DNA from: Tamlana carrageenivorans
Lineage (GTDB): Bacteria; Bacteroidota; Bacteroidia; Flavobacteriales; Flavobacteriaceae
Length of the DNA: 64,000 nucleotides
Direction: 5' to 3'
Assembly (NCBI RefSeq): GCF_002893765.1
Contig: NZ_CP025938.1
Span: 1,550,001 to 1,614,000, forward strand
Shown here: positions 17,819-27,167 of the stretch, piece after piece
How the letters are laid out: the number at the start of each line of letters is the position of its first letter
How positions within the stretch are numbered: position 1 is the first letter of the stretch
Notes under the pieces: model-generated
Told to the model about the DNA's origin: nothing
The model's input: only the letters and a program-made list of their open reading frames with translations
Database searches by the model: none
Program-made: the position numbers and the translations under genes

Positions 17819-18433
17819 ATGAAATTAACGACAGATGAAATTAGGCAGATTGAAAAATTCCTTGATGTAAAAGGGATGGTTTATGTTGATTTGAGATTTG
17901 AAATTTTGGATCATTTAATACTGCAAATAGAAGAAGAAATGAATAGTCTTGGAGTTGACTTCGAATATGCTTTTCTCCAGGTTACTAAAAAATGGAATTC
18001 TTATTTTAGTAATAGCAGTAGTTTACTGTTTGGATTAACGTTCTCTGCACCTAAACTCGTTATTGATAAAGCAAAAAAAATATATTTGAAGTATTTCATA
18101 ATTTGCACACTAGCATGCTTATTTCTGCCTGTTATAAATAATGAAGTAGAAATATCCACATTCTTAACTTGTGTGTTTTTCGGAATTATACTTTTATTTT
18201 CTATTGTTTCAATTATTATGTTCAATAAAATTAGAAAGTCTAGAAAAAAGACAGTTTATAGTTTTATTGCTAAAACTCAACTATTGAGTGTTATTACTTA
18301 CCCTGTAAGTACAATTTTTATCTTTCGAGGTTTGTATACTTCATTATGGCTTTTATTTATTATTTCCATACTTCTTTATTGTTCTATTGTGTTTTTAAAG
18401 AAGCACCAAAAAATTATAAAACAGTTTAATTAA
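17819..18433 (+). CDS. membrane protein of a PadR-linked pair
   Basis: A 204-residue protein. The N-terminal 75 residues are soluble and helical (TTDEIRQIEKFLDVKGMVYVDLRFEILDHLILQIEEEM). Four membrane helices follow (about residues 88-105, 114-134, 150-165 and 172-190), ending in a basic tail. N-terminal segments of this kind recur in membrane proteins encoded beside PadR regulators. Function is unknown. With a 2-base gap it must be co-transcribed with padR. Confidence 0.7.
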   Translation: MKLTTDEIRQIEKFLDVKGMVYVDLRFEILDHLILQIEEEMNSLGVDFEYAFLQVTKKWNSYFSNSSSLLFGLTFSAPKLVIDKAKKIYLKYFIICTLACLFLPVINNEVEISTFLTCVFFGIILLFSIVSIIMFNKIRKSRKKTVYSFIAKTQLLSVITYPVSTIFIFRGLYTSLWLLFIISILLYCSIVFLKKHQKIIKQFN

Positions 18434-18734
18434 TGGTTTTTATTTCCATTATAAATAGCTTTTAAAGTTTTGTTCAGAAACGATTTGTTTGTAGGTGTCA
18501 TGTTTAATACGAAACGGTTAAATAATATAAAAAAACACTATACGAAATAGTGAGATACAAATTATAAAATGCTTTTTGGGCTATCCATAACTTATGAAAA
18601 TTAGAAATTTCCCCTTTGTGGTTTTTTAAGATTTAATCGAAAAAATAAAAGCTTTATTTGTATTGAAATAAATTGGTTTGAAACCAATAATTTGTTTTAA
18701 AAATTATAACTTTTGTAGAATTTAAATACCTATA
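18434..18734. other. gene-free stretch before IS982 copy 1
   Basis: No ORF or RNA gene is visible in these 301 AT-rich bases. One perfect palindrome, ATTGGTTT-G-AAACCAAT, sits at 18672-18688 without a following T-run, so it is not a clear terminator. The stretch may be one side of a rearrangement junction, because the IS982 copy that follows lacks a matching target duplication here. Confidence 0.4.
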
Positions 18735-19712
18735 ACCCGTTGTGCATTTTAAATAATGCTAATTTTAATATTATTAATGTTTCTCCCAAAAATAAACTTA
18801 TTGATATACTGAATAGTTGTTAAAGCAGTTATCTTAGCTACGATTCTTGTTTTAAAACCTTCAAAAGTTTTAGCATAATTGCGTCTTATCATAAATTGGT
18901 CACAAAGTTGTGAAAATAATGTTTCTATCCTTTTCCTCTTTTTTCTAAATATATAAGGCTGTACTTTGTAATTTTTTTGATTGCTTCTCATAGGTGTATT
19001 TAGCGTTATATTACAGGTTTCAAACAAGTTAAGCTGTATTTCTGCTGATAAATAGCCTTTATCACCAATTAATGTACAATCGCTTATTTGCATCTTAATA
19101 TCTTTAAGATAATTAATATCGTGTACAGATGCTGGACTCAAATCGATACTTTGAAAGACACCATTTACAGAACAAACAGCGTGCAGTTTATAACCGTAAT
19201 AATTAGAACTTTGAGCTGCACAATAACCTTTATCTGGAAATGCATAAGTGTTTTCTTTACAAATCTTTGAACGAGAACTGCGTGATAATTTACAAACTTC
19301 TAAAGGCATACTATCTACTACAAAATAATCTTCAAATTCATTAAAATGGGAAGCTAAGCTTAACCTGATACTGTTGAGCTTATTAACTAGTTTTCGTCTT
19401 CTTCTATTGTAGACACTTCTCTCTATTTTTGATAATAGGGAATCTGGAAGTTTTCTAAAAAGGTCATTTTCACTATCTATTCCCATAAATTCGGCAGTAA
19501 GACTCAAGCTGATAAGTTCTAAATCACTAAGCTTTGGTTGTCGTCTTTGATAACTTAAAAGTTGTTCTTTCGATATTTTTCTTAATACTTCCAATATTCT
19601 TTCGTAATTTGCACTCAAGTTGTTCATTATTAATGATTTGTGGTTAAATCAATTTACTGATTTTCAGTAAGATGAACAACTTTTTTCTTTTAAATCATAA
19701 TGCACAACGGGT
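18735..19712 (-). mobile_element. IS982-family insertion sequence, copy 1 (intact)
   Basis: A 978-base element with 13-bp terminal inverted repeats (ACCCGTTGTGCAT at both ends) and one transposase gene. The flanks differ: ACCTATA on the left and CATGTAA on the right. The right flank read in reverse (TTACATG) is found again at the outer end of the second IS982 copy (63273-63279). The element is directly followed by an IS4-family element. Confidence 0.88.
18749..19627 (-). CDS. IS982-family transposase
   Basis: A 292-residue DDE transposase, full length for the family. FVVDSMPLEVCKLSRSSRSK gives the first Asp and GYKLHAVCSVNGVFQSIDLSPASVHD the characteristic core. LIGDKGYLSAEIQ supplies the second Asp, and KKRKRIETLFSQLCDQF the catalytic Glu. 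It starts at ATG 19627 (MNNLSANYERILEVL) and has no frameshift. It is almost identical to the interrupted copy at 60961-63257 (one I/V difference seen in the shared region). Confidence 0.92.
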   Translation of the reverse strand: MNNLSANYERILEVLRKISKEQLLSYQRRQPKLSDLELISLSLTAEFMGIDSENDLFRKLPDSLLSKIERSVYNRRRRKLVNKLNSIRLSLASHFNEFEDYFVVDSMPLEVCKLSRSSRSKICKENTYAFPDKGYCAAQSSNYYGYKLHAVCSVNGVFQSIDLSPASVHDINYLKDIKMQISDCTLIGDKGYLSAEIQLNLFETCNITLNTPMRSNQKNYKVQPYIFRKKRKRIETLFSQLCDQFMIRRNYAKTFEGFKTRIVAKITALTTIQYINKFIFGRNINNIKISII

Positions 19713-19734
19713 CATGTAAGTCTTTAATTATTAA

Positions 19735-20893
19735 TATTGTTGTCCGATAAAAAACAGAATTAGCTAAAAAAGCTTTGGTGTTGGCCTTTTTTATTGATCG
19801 CACTCTTTATTTTGAAAACAGAACCTCCTTATGGGTCAAAAAGGCTTAATTGCCCAATGTTTTTGGTTGTAATCTCTTCCCAATTAGCTTCTGGGTTTTT
19901 CAGGAATTTGAACAAATCGATATATGTCATCAAATGGTATCGTATGACGGACATCATATTGGAATAAGCCCAGTTTCTTTGGGCTTTTCTTTGGATCACA
20001 AGCATAATGAGCTGGATTATCAAACTGACCCAGATTTGTATTTCGATGGCATTTTGATTGTCTCCCAAAAAATACTTTAGCGGAAAGTTCTGTTTAAGCC
20101 GCTTGAACATCGTCTCAATCTGCCACCTATTTTTATAGATGTCGGCTATTTTGTCTGCGTCAAGATCATAATTATTGGTGATGAACTCATAAACTTTTTG
20201 GTGCTTTTCGTGCCAAAAAGCGATTCTCCTCAGGGAAAAAGCGTTGCCGTGCGTGGCCGCGCTTGAAAACTTAATCAGACAAGGAACGTCTTCCATGGCG
20301 TTTATCATAGTATGCATCTTGATACCTCCTTTCTTTTTGCCGTTGAGCGGGTTCCTTCCTACACCTTTAAGAATGTCGCTAAATAGGGGTATGGTCGAGG
20401 AATCAACGATTTTAAGGTTCTTCACTGCAGGTTCTAAGGGTCTGCTGTCCGATAAAAAGCGATGGTAACGTTTGTAGAGTAAATGATAAATATCGGCAAA
20501 TACTTCAGAGCTTCTTCTCCTGTTAGCATCTGACAAGGTACTGCGTTTTGGAAAGTCCGTGAGTCCTAGATGGTTGATCTTTCCCTCGCAGGCAAGCATA
20601 ATACTGGAAACCTCACGAAGTGAGCTACAGCCACTGATCACGGTAAATACCATAGTGGCCAAATGCTCATAGGTGGTAAACTTTTTGGTATAGCGATCGC
20701 TGTTGTGCTTTTTGGCTGTCCGATGAACATCTTTGGGCAAAATGAAATTTAATACCTGTTTGATTATGGGGTGTCCGCTAAAGTTTTTACTTTTATTCAT
20801 ATCTTGGATGTGTGATAACTTCAAGATACAAAATAAGCGGGAAATCCTATCTTGGAAATCCCGCTTTTTAAATCTTTTATCGGACACTAATGA
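19735..20893 (-). mobile_element. IS4-family insertion sequence, copy 1 (internally deleted)
   Basis: The core ends are TGTCCGATAAAA at 19741 and its complement ending at 20886; imperfect pairing extends to about 19735 and 20893. The element is the same as the one at 59415-60801 except for a missing 228-base internal block. Flanking octamers are similar but not identical (ATTATTAA and AATATTAA), as for a decayed target duplication. It is 22 bases from IS982 copy 1. Confidence 0.85.
19829..20800 (-). pseudogene. IS4-family transposase with 76-residue internal deletion
   Basis: Compared with the intact copy, residues of about 185-260 are missing in frame (scar at 20247/20248), including the block with VVFDKGYVDYEQYQ that holds a catalytic Asp. 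Flanking sequence is otherwise the same: IVDSSTIPLFSDILKG upstream, and IYKNRWQIETMFKRLKQNFP with the catalytic Glu downstream. The protein should be catalytically dead but could still be made. I place the start at ATG 20800 (MNKSKNFSG), because the longer frame begins inside the terminal repeat. Confidence 0.88.
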
Positions 20894-20937
20894 AATATTA
20901 ATTTTGTATGAATGAAGAAAATGATTTTTTAGAGGCC

Positions 20938-21102
20938 CTAATCTTTACGAAGTTGACGCTCTAAGTATTGTTGATAAGCTTCCTGATGTTTTGAGTCATA
21001 CTCACAAGTTTGAAAGATGCCACAAGAGGTATTAGATTGTACCAAAGATTTTCTAGACTCTCGCTCATAAAATGCTGCGATTTCTGGTGTTAAATATTTC
21101 AT
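20938..21102 (-). CDS. small hypothetical protein with a Cys pair
   Basis: A 54-residue protein, MKYLTPEIAAFYERESRK at the start and QQYLERQLRKD at the end, with a central SCGIFQTCEYD (C-x5-C). It has no signal peptide or membrane helix. It lies 17 bases downstream of the AraC-type regulator on the same strand and so is probably co-transcribed with it. I do not recognise the family. Codon use looks like that of the neighbours, which supports a real gene. Confidence 0.55.
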   Translation of the reverse strand: MKYLTPEIAAFYERESRKSLVQSNTSCGIFQTCEYDSKHQEAYQQYLERQLRKD

Positions 21103-21119
21103 AGGCCTCACATTTAAAT

Positions 21120-22019
21120 TTAATTTAAAGACATTATATATTTTTTTGGTGTTGTACCATATTTCTTTTTAAAAGCAGAAATGAAATGACTAGATGTACT
21201 ATACCCTACTTTTAAACCTACTTCATTCACATTATTTTCGCCCGATTCCAATAATTTTCTAGCCACTTCCATTTTATAATCGAAAAGAAAACTAAAAACA
21301 GAATCGCCATAAATTTGCTTAAATCCTTCTTTTAACTTTTTCAAACTTAAACCAATTTCATCGGCAAGCTCTTGTAAACTTGGAGGTTCTGCCATACGCG
21401 CAACAATAATATCTTTGGCTTTACGAATTTTAATCACGTTAGTCTCATCAACTAAAAACGGACACTGTTCCACATCGGCATCTTCACTCCTATTAAAATA
21501 TAAACTTAACAACTCGTAAGCCTTACCTTTAAAATAAAGCGCTTTTATAGATTGATTTAAATTATAATTGATAAGTTGGTTAAGCACAATAGCCATAGAA
21601 GGACTAATAACCCCATCTTTATAATATTTTTTATCGCGATTGTCTTCGCTTAAAAAAGTTATATAATCGGCTTCATGAGAAAAGAAGCCATGAAATTTTT
21701 TAATAGAAATTAAAATAGAAACCATCCATGAGTGCGGATTAATTTCTAAATGTATAGGCAAATCGCGCTGCGGATTATAGAGCAGTAGCGAATTTTCTTC
21801 TAGAATATTAATTTTATAACGGCCTTCATTAAATAAAAACTGACTTGAGCCTTTCACAGAAAAATGAAACTGAATATAATCACTATCTATATCTTTTACA
21901 GCCGATTGCACTTCGTTAGCCTCATTTTTAAAAGTAAGTACGATAACCCCATCTTCTACCTCCGTTTCATTAAAAGTACTTATCGCGACACTTTTACCGT
22001 TGTTTAAATCGTGATTCAT
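21120..22019 (-). CDS. AraC-family transcriptional regulator
   Basis: A 299-residue protein. The N-terminal 190 residues look like a cupin-type sensor (IQFHFSVKGSSQFLFNEGRYKINI). The C-terminal AraC DNA-binding domain has two helix-turn-helices: PSLQELADEIGLSLKKLKEGFKQIYG, and VNEVGLKVGYSTSSHFISAFKKKYGTTPKKY. It is divergent from hemA with 190 bases between them. A heme-gene regulator is a reasonable guess from context; the effector is unknown. Confidence 0.9.
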   Translation of the reverse strand: MNHDLNNGKSVAISTFNETEVEDGVIVLTFKNEANEVQSAVKDIDSDYIQFHFSVKGSSQFLFNEGRYKINILEENSLLLYNPQRDLPIHLEINPHSWMVSILISIKKFHGFFSHEADYITFLSEDNRDKKYYKDGVISPSMAIVLNQLINYNLNQSIKALYFKGKAYELLSLYFNRSEDADVEQCPFLVDETNVIKIRKAKDIIVARMAEPPSLQELADEIGLSLKKLKEGFKQIYGDSVFSFLFDYKMEVARKLLESGENNVNEVGLKVGYSTSSHFISAFKKKYGTTPKKYIMSLN

Positions 22020-22178
22020 AGTTGTTTTATTTAGATTCGTTCTAAATTAACAGGTTCTAATGCGCCTATTTTACTACTAAAATAGCATATTTCTTGAATA
22101 ATCTTAAAAAACGTCGCTAAAAAACCACAATCGATACTAATAGTTCTTTAAGCGTTATTTTTTACAAACCCAGCTACA

Positions 22179-22186
22179 TATTTTTG
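22179..22186 (+). promoter_or_regulatory. -7 element of hemA
   Basis: TATTTTTG is a perfect TANNTTTG match, 23 bases before the hemA ATG at 22210. The 190-base divergent region also has to carry the promoter of the AraC-type regulator. Confidence 0.55.
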
Positions 22187-22209
22187 CTTCATATTTTCAG
22201 CTACCATAC

Positions 22210-23472
22210 ATGCATAACCAAAATAGTACACGAAGTTCATACTTTTATGCCATAGGCTTAAGCTACAAAAAAGCCGATGCCGAAATAAGAGGACGCTTTA
22301 GCTTAGACGACGATGCGAAAAATACCTTACTTACCCAGGCTAAAGCCAAAGGTATTGAAAGCCTTATCGTAACTTCTACCTGCAACCGTACCGAAATTTA
22401 CGGTTTTGCAGAACACCCCTTTAAACTTATTCAACTCCTTTGCGACAATACCAGAGGAACACTTGAAGAATTTCAAAATGTAGCTTACGTTTATAAAAAT
22501 AGCGAAGCTATTTCACATATGTTTCGTGTAGGTTCTGGATTAGATAGTCAGATTTTAGGTGATTTTGAAATTATTAGTCAGTTAAAAATAAGCACAAAAC
22601 TTTCTAGAAAACACGGTTTATTGAATAATTACACCGAGCGTTTAGTAAATGCTGTTATACAAGCGAGTAAGCGTATAAAAACGGAAACCGACATCTCTTC
22701 GGGTGCAACATCGGTATCTTTTGCTTCGGTACAATACATTTTAAACACTATTGAAAACGTTTCAGATAAAAACATCTTGTTATTCGGAACGGGGAAAATT
22801 GGCAGAAACACCTGCGAAAATTTAGTAAAACACACTAAAAATGAGCATATCACTTTAATAAACCGTACTAAAACCCGTGCCGAACAAATTGCAGGGAAAT
22901 TTAATTTAATAGTTAAAGATTATGCTAATTTACAGGAGGAGATAAATGGCACCGATGTATTAATCGTGGCTACTGGCGCGCAACGTCCTACGATTGATAA
23001 ACATATTATCCAATCGAAAAAACCTCTTTTAATATTAGACCTATCCATTCCTAAAAATGTCGACTCTAATGTTGAGGAGTTAGACCATGTGTCTTTAGTG
23101 CATTTAGATCACTTATCGCAAATTACCGATCAGACCCTAGAAGCCCGAAAAGCACATATCCCTTCGGCGGAAGCCATTATTGAAGAAATTAAAGCCGAAT
23201 TTGATAGCTGGTTAGAAACCCGTAAATTCGCACCTACCATCAAGGCTTTAAAACATAAGTTATCCGATTTTGCTGCTGCAGAATTAGATACGCAACGTAA
23301 AAAAAATGCTGATTTTAATGAAGAACAAGCCGAATTAATCAGCAATAACATCATTCAAAAAATAACAAATCACTTTGCGCATCATTTAAAAGATGATGCT
23401 ATTTCTACAAACGACAGTTTAGAACTTATTAAAAAAGTGTTTCAGTTAGAACCCTCTGCAAAAAATGTCTAA
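22210..23472 (+). CDS. hemA: glutamyl-tRNA reductase
   Basis: A 420-residue enzyme that makes glutamate-1-semialdehyde from Glu-tRNA, the first committed step of C5-pathway heme synthesis. The catalytic Cys58 lies in STCNRTEIYG. HMFRVGSGLDSQILGDFEI is the substrate-binding signature, and ILLFGTGKIGRNTCENL begins the NADPH domain. The C-terminal helical dimerisation domain is complete. The stop overlaps the start of hemC by 8 bases, so translation is coupled. No hemL is seen in the window. Confidence 0.97.
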   Translation: MHNQNSTRSSYFYAIGLSYKKADAEIRGRFSLDDDAKNTLLTQAKAKGIESLIVTSTCNRTEIYGFAEHPFKLIQLLCDNTRGTLEEFQNVAYVYKNSEAISHMFRVGSGLDSQILGDFEIISQLKISTKLSRKHGLLNNYTERLVNAVIQASKRIKTETDISSGATSVSFASVQYILNTIENVSDKNILLFGTGKIGRNTCENLVKHTKNEHITLINRTKTRAEQIAGKFNLIVKDYANLQEEINGTDVLIVATGAQRPTIDKHIIQSKKPLLILDLSIPKNVDSNVEELDHVSLVHLDHLSQITDQTLEARKAHIPSAEAIIEEIKAEFDSWLETRKFAPTIKALKHKLSDFAAAELDTQRKKNADFNEEQAELISNNIIQKITNHFAHHLKDDAISTNDSLELIKKVFQLEPSAKNV

Positions 23473-25042
23473 AATAATTAGAATAGGTACCCGCGATAGT
23501 GAATTAGCATTATGGCAAGCCAATATTGTTAAAATTCAACTTGAAGCTTTAGGTCATAAAACCGATATTATTCCTGTAAAATCTACTGGTGATATTGTTT
23601 TGGACAAACCGCTTTACGAAATGGGAATTACCGGTATATTTACCAAAACTCTAGATATCGCGATGCTTAACGGCGACATAGATATTGCGGTGCATTCCTT
23701 AAAAGATGTGCCCACTAGGTTACCAAAAGGCATTATTCAAGCTGCCGTTTTAAAACGTGGTAATGTAAACGATACTTTAGTTTTTAAAAACAACGAAGAG
23801 TTTTTAGGATCTAAAAAAGCGGTTATTGCCACAGGAAGTTTAAGGCGTCGTGCCCAATGGCTAAACCGTTTCCCAACCCATACGGTTGTAGATTTACGTG
23901 GTAATGTAAACTCGCGCCTCGAAAAACTTCAAAATAATGAAGATTGGAATGCTGCCATTTTTGCCGCCGCAGGAATAGGCCGCATTGGTATTAGGCCCGA
24001 AGAATCGTTTAATTTAGATTGGATGATTCCTGCTCCTGCACAAGGTGCCATTATGATTACGGCCTTAGAAAATGACGACTATTCTAAAACAGCCTGTGCC
24101 GCATTAAATCACGAAGAAACAGAAATTTGCACCACTATTGAACGCGAATTTTTAAACAAATTAGAAGGCGGCTGTACGGCTCCCATCGGGGCATTAGCCT
24201 ATATTAAAGATGAAGAAATTCATTTTAAAGGGGTTTTATTAAGTGAAGATGGTACGAAACGTATCGATGTTACCCGTGTTAAAAAGTTAGGTGAACATAA
24301 GGATATGGCCCAATATTGTGCCGATTTTGTTATCGAACGTGGTGGAAAACGCCTGATGGACAAAATTAAAACATCTAAAAAAACCAATGTGTTTTCCACA
24401 AAATCCTTTACCGAAGACCAACGATTGCTATTTAATGAGCAAGCGGTAGCCGAGGGGTTCGATTTTATAAAAATTAGCCTTAATCGCATCCATCCGAGGT
24501 TTTTAAAAAACGAAATTGAAAACGTTATTATTACCAGTAAAAATGCTGTAGAATCGCTAACAACAAATTATTCGGCAGCAGAATTACAATTTAAAAACAT
24601 CTACTGTGTAGGCCGTCGTACCAAACGTCTAATCGAAAATAAAATCGGAAAAGTAACCCATACCGAAAACAACGCTAAAAAACTAGCCGACTATTTAGTT
24701 GAATATATGGATGGTACCGAAGTCACCTATTTTTGCAGTAACTTAAGACTCGATGTTCTTCCTAATATATTAGGAGAAAATAACATTAAGATAACCGAAG
24801 TTGAAGCATATCAAACTAAATTTGATGGCTTTAAAGTAGCTGATACCGTGGAGAGCGCTATGTTTTATAGCCCATCGTGTGTTGATAGTTTTGTAAAGCA
24901 CAACAAACAGGAGGTCATCGCATTCTGTATTGGTGACACCACAGTCAAAGCGGCTAGAAAACATTATAAAGATGTTCGTGCAGCAAAATTACCAAGTGTA
25001 GAAAGCGTGATTGCTTTGGTAAATGACCACTACAAAGCCTAA
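23465..25042 (+). CDS. hemC: hydroxymethylbilane synthase fused to uroporphyrinogen-III synthase domain
   Basis: A 525-residue protein, much longer than HemC alone (about 310). Residues 1-300 are HemC: Asp81 in HSLKDVPT, the anion-binding GSLRRRAQWL, and Cys237 in GGCTAPIGALA, which holds the dipyrromethane cofactor. Residues from about 310 to 525 look like HemD (VIITSKNAVESL, YCVGRRTKRLIENK, and MFYSPSCVDSFVKHN, FCIGDTTVKAARK). The fusion could pass the unstable hydroxymethylbilane on directly. HemD domains diverge strongly, so this half is the less certain part. Confidence 0.93.
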   Translation: MSKIIRIGTRDSELALWQANIVKIQLEALGHKTDIIPVKSTGDIVLDKPLYEMGITGIFTKTLDIAMLNGDIDIAVHSLKDVPTRLPKGIIQAAVLKRGNVNDTLVFKNNEEFLGSKKAVIATGSLRRRAQWLNRFPTHTVVDLRGNVNSRLEKLQNNEDWNAAIFAAAGIGRIGIRPEESFNLDWMIPAPAQGAIMITALENDDYSKTACAALNHEETEICTTIEREFLNKLEGGCTAPIGALAYIKDEEIHFKGVLLSEDGTKRIDVTRVKKLGEHKDMAQYCADFVIERGGKRLMDKIKTSKKTNVFSTKSFTEDQRLLFNEQAVAEGFDFIKISLNRIHPRFLKNEIENVIITSKNAVESLTTNYSAAELQFKNIYCVGRRTKRLIENKIGKVTHTENNAKKLADYLVEYMDGTEVTYFCSNLRLDVLPNILGENNIKITEVEAYQTKFDGFKVADTVESAMFYSPSCVDSFVKHNKQEVIAFCIGDTTVKAARKHYKDVRAAKLPSVESVIALVNDHYKA

Positions 25043-25292
25043 CATTTAAATACCGTAGTCCTAACTTAAAGAACCCAAACTAACCACATCAGTATTATTA
25101 TACAGATGTACATTTTATAACAAACAGAAACCAAGAAGCCACAAAAAGCTAAACATAAAGATAGACGGCACATAAGCGCTCAATAAAGTAAGAAACAATG
25201 ATAAAAATCATTTTTGAGCAATCATTTATCAATTAGTTTTACTCGCTTTTTAGTTTCAGACAAAAAGATTACCGCTGTTGCGGAACAAGAAA
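25043..25292. other. hemC-hemE spacer with weak hairpin
   Basis: A 250-base gap without an ORF. AATGAT-AAAA-ATCATT followed by a few T lies near 25196-25214 and could act as a weak terminator or leader structure. Nothing else is recognisable, so hemE may have its own promoter here. Confidence 0.35.
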
Positions 25293-26318
25293 ATGAGTAT
25301 TAAAAACGATTTATTTTTAAGAGCATTAAAAGGAGAAACTGTTGAACGTCCACCGGTTTGGATGATGCGTCAAGCTGGAAGATATTTACCAGAATTCATG
25401 GCCATTCGAGAGAAATATGATTTCTTCACGCGTTGTCAAACTCCAGAACTAGCTAGTGAAATTACGGTACAGCCTATTAGACGATACGGCATGGATGCCG
25501 CTATTTTGTTTAGTGATATTTTGGTAATTCCTCAAGCTATGAACATTGAGGTACAAATGAAACCTAATTTTGGCCCTTATTTACCTAATCCCATACGTAC
25601 TCCAAAAGATGTAGACAACGTGATAGTGCCTGATGTTAAAGAGGCATTAAACTATGTTTTCGAAGGCATTAAGGCTACTAAAGAATTATTAAATAACGAG
25701 ATTCCACTTATTGGTTTTGCTGGATCACCTTGGACGATTTTATGCTACTGTGTACAAGGTCAAGGCAGTAAAAACTTTGATAAAGCCAAGGAATTTTGTT
25801 TTACAAACCCCGTTGCTGCGCATCAGTTATTGCAGAAAATAACCGACACAACTATTGCTTATTTAAAAGAAAAAGTAGTTGCAGGTGTAAATGCGGTTCA
25901 GGTGTTTGATTCATGGGGAGGAATGCTATCGCCAACCGATTATCAGGAGTTTTCTTGGCAATACATCAATCAAATTATTGAAGCTTTAAAAGACGATGCT
26001 CCAGTAATTGCTTTTGGAAAAGGGTGCTGGTTTGCCCTTGGAGAAATGGCTAAAAGTAACGCATCGGCTTTAGGAGTAGATTGGACCTGTTCGCCGCAAA
26101 ATGCACGCTACTTAACAGGAGGAAACATCACTTTACAAGGTAATTTTGATCCTGTACGCTTGTTATCTCCACCTGCTGAAATTAAAAAAATGGTTCACCA
26201 AATGATTGATGCCTTTGGTAAAGACAAATATATTGTAAATCTGGGTCATGGTATTCTACCACATATACCTTTAGACCACGCAAAAGCATTTATTGATGCT
26301 GTAAAAGAGTATCGTTAA
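25293..26318 (+). CDS. hemE: uroporphyrinogen decarboxylase
   Basis: A 341-residue enzyme that removes four carboxyl groups from uroporphyrinogen III to give coproporphyrinogen III. RPPVWMMRQAGRYLPE near the N-terminus is the family signature. The catalytic Asp lies in ILFSDILVIPQAM, and GFAGSPWTILCY and NLGHGILPHIP follow. I chose ATG 25293 (MSIKNDLFL); an upstream TTG at 25278 adds only five atypical residues. It is the third gene of the heme cluster. Confidence 0.97.
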   Translation: MSIKNDLFLRALKGETVERPPVWMMRQAGRYLPEFMAIREKYDFFTRCQTPELASEITVQPIRRYGMDAAILFSDILVIPQAMNIEVQMKPNFGPYLPNPIRTPKDVDNVIVPDVKEALNYVFEGIKATKELLNNEIPLIGFAGSPWTILCYCVQGQGSKNFDKAKEFCFTNPVAAHQLLQKITDTTIAYLKEKVVAGVNAVQVFDSWGGMLSPTDYQEFSWQYINQIIEALKDDAPVIAFGKGCWFALGEMAKSNASALGVDWTCSPQNARYLTGGNITLQGNFDPVRLLSPPAEIKKMVHQMIDAFGKDKYIVNLGHGILPHIPLDHAKAFIDAVKEYR

Positions 26319-26416
26319 ACCACTTTTTTCAAACTAAATAACACTTATATTTAAAGCAGCTTAACCTGCTTAAACGTTTAACCTAAAAATAGAAGTAAAA
26401 ACAAACCGCATTATAC

Positions 26417-27163
26417 ATGCTAAAAAATATACTAAACAGTATTAAGGCATACATTGGAGCTTTTAGTTTAATATCCAAACTAAAGCTCTGGAAATACTTT
26501 ATTATACCTATGTTTATTAGTTGTATTACAGCATGTGGCATTAGTTTTATAGCTTACAACCTATCGGATAATTTAGGTGCTTATGTTTCAGATTTATGGA
26601 TTTGGGACTGGGGTAAAACTGCGTTTACAACCCTAGGCACCATCTTAGGTCTGTTAATTATAATTGCTATTGGCATTATTCTTTTTAAACATATTGTCAT
26701 GGCCTTATCGGCGCCCTTTATGAGTCCAGTTTCCGAAAAAATTGAGGTGTATTTAACCAATAACCCAAACCAAAATTTCACAAACAACACGTTCGCACAA
26801 CAACTGTGGCGTGGTATACACATTAACATGCGTAATTTAACCCGAGAATTAATATTTTCAATACCTATCTTAGTATTGAAATTCATTCCCATTGTGAATA
26901 TTTTCTCGACCATATTATTGTTTTTTTTACAATCCTATTATGCAGGATTCGGGAGTATGGATTACACGTTAGAACGCCATTTTAACTATAAAAACAGCAT
27001 CAAATTTGTACATGAAAATCGCGGATTGGCTATAGGAAACGGCATCGTTTTTATGCTTTGCCTTTTCATACCGATTATAGGCGTCATTTTAGTATTACCG
27101 CTTTCGGTAACCGCCGCTACAACCCAAACCGTTAAAGTTCTAAATCAGAAATTAATACAATAG
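26417..27163 (+). CDS. EI24/CysZ-like membrane protein
   Basis: A 248-residue protein with four to five membrane segments and the family layout of EI24 domain proteins (DUF540): ISKLKLWKYFIIPMFIS, later FMSPVSEKIE, then LERHFNYKNSIKFVHENRGLAIGNG. The E. coli relative CysZ is a sulfate permease, but many relatives have no known substrate. It lies between hemE and nhaA with a 4-base gap to nhaA, so it is co-transcribed with it. A role in heme synthesis is only suggested by position. Confidence 0.75.
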   Translation: MLKNILNSIKAYIGAFSLISKLKLWKYFIIPMFISCITACGISFIAYNLSDNLGAYVSDLWIWDWGKTAFTTLGTILGLLIIIAIGIILFKHIVMALSAPFMSPVSEKIEVYLTNNPNQNFTNNTFAQQLWRGIHINMRNLTRELIFSIPILVLKFIPIVNIFSTILLFFLQSYYAGFGSMDYTLERHFNYKNSIKFVHENRGLAIGNGIVFMLCLFIPIIGVILVLPLSVTAATTQTVKVLNQKLIQ

Positions 27164-27167
27164 ACAT

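Noticed and set aside
25196..25214. riboswitch or strong terminator before hemE
   Set aside because: The hairpin is short and made only of A and T, and no known riboswitch features are visible.
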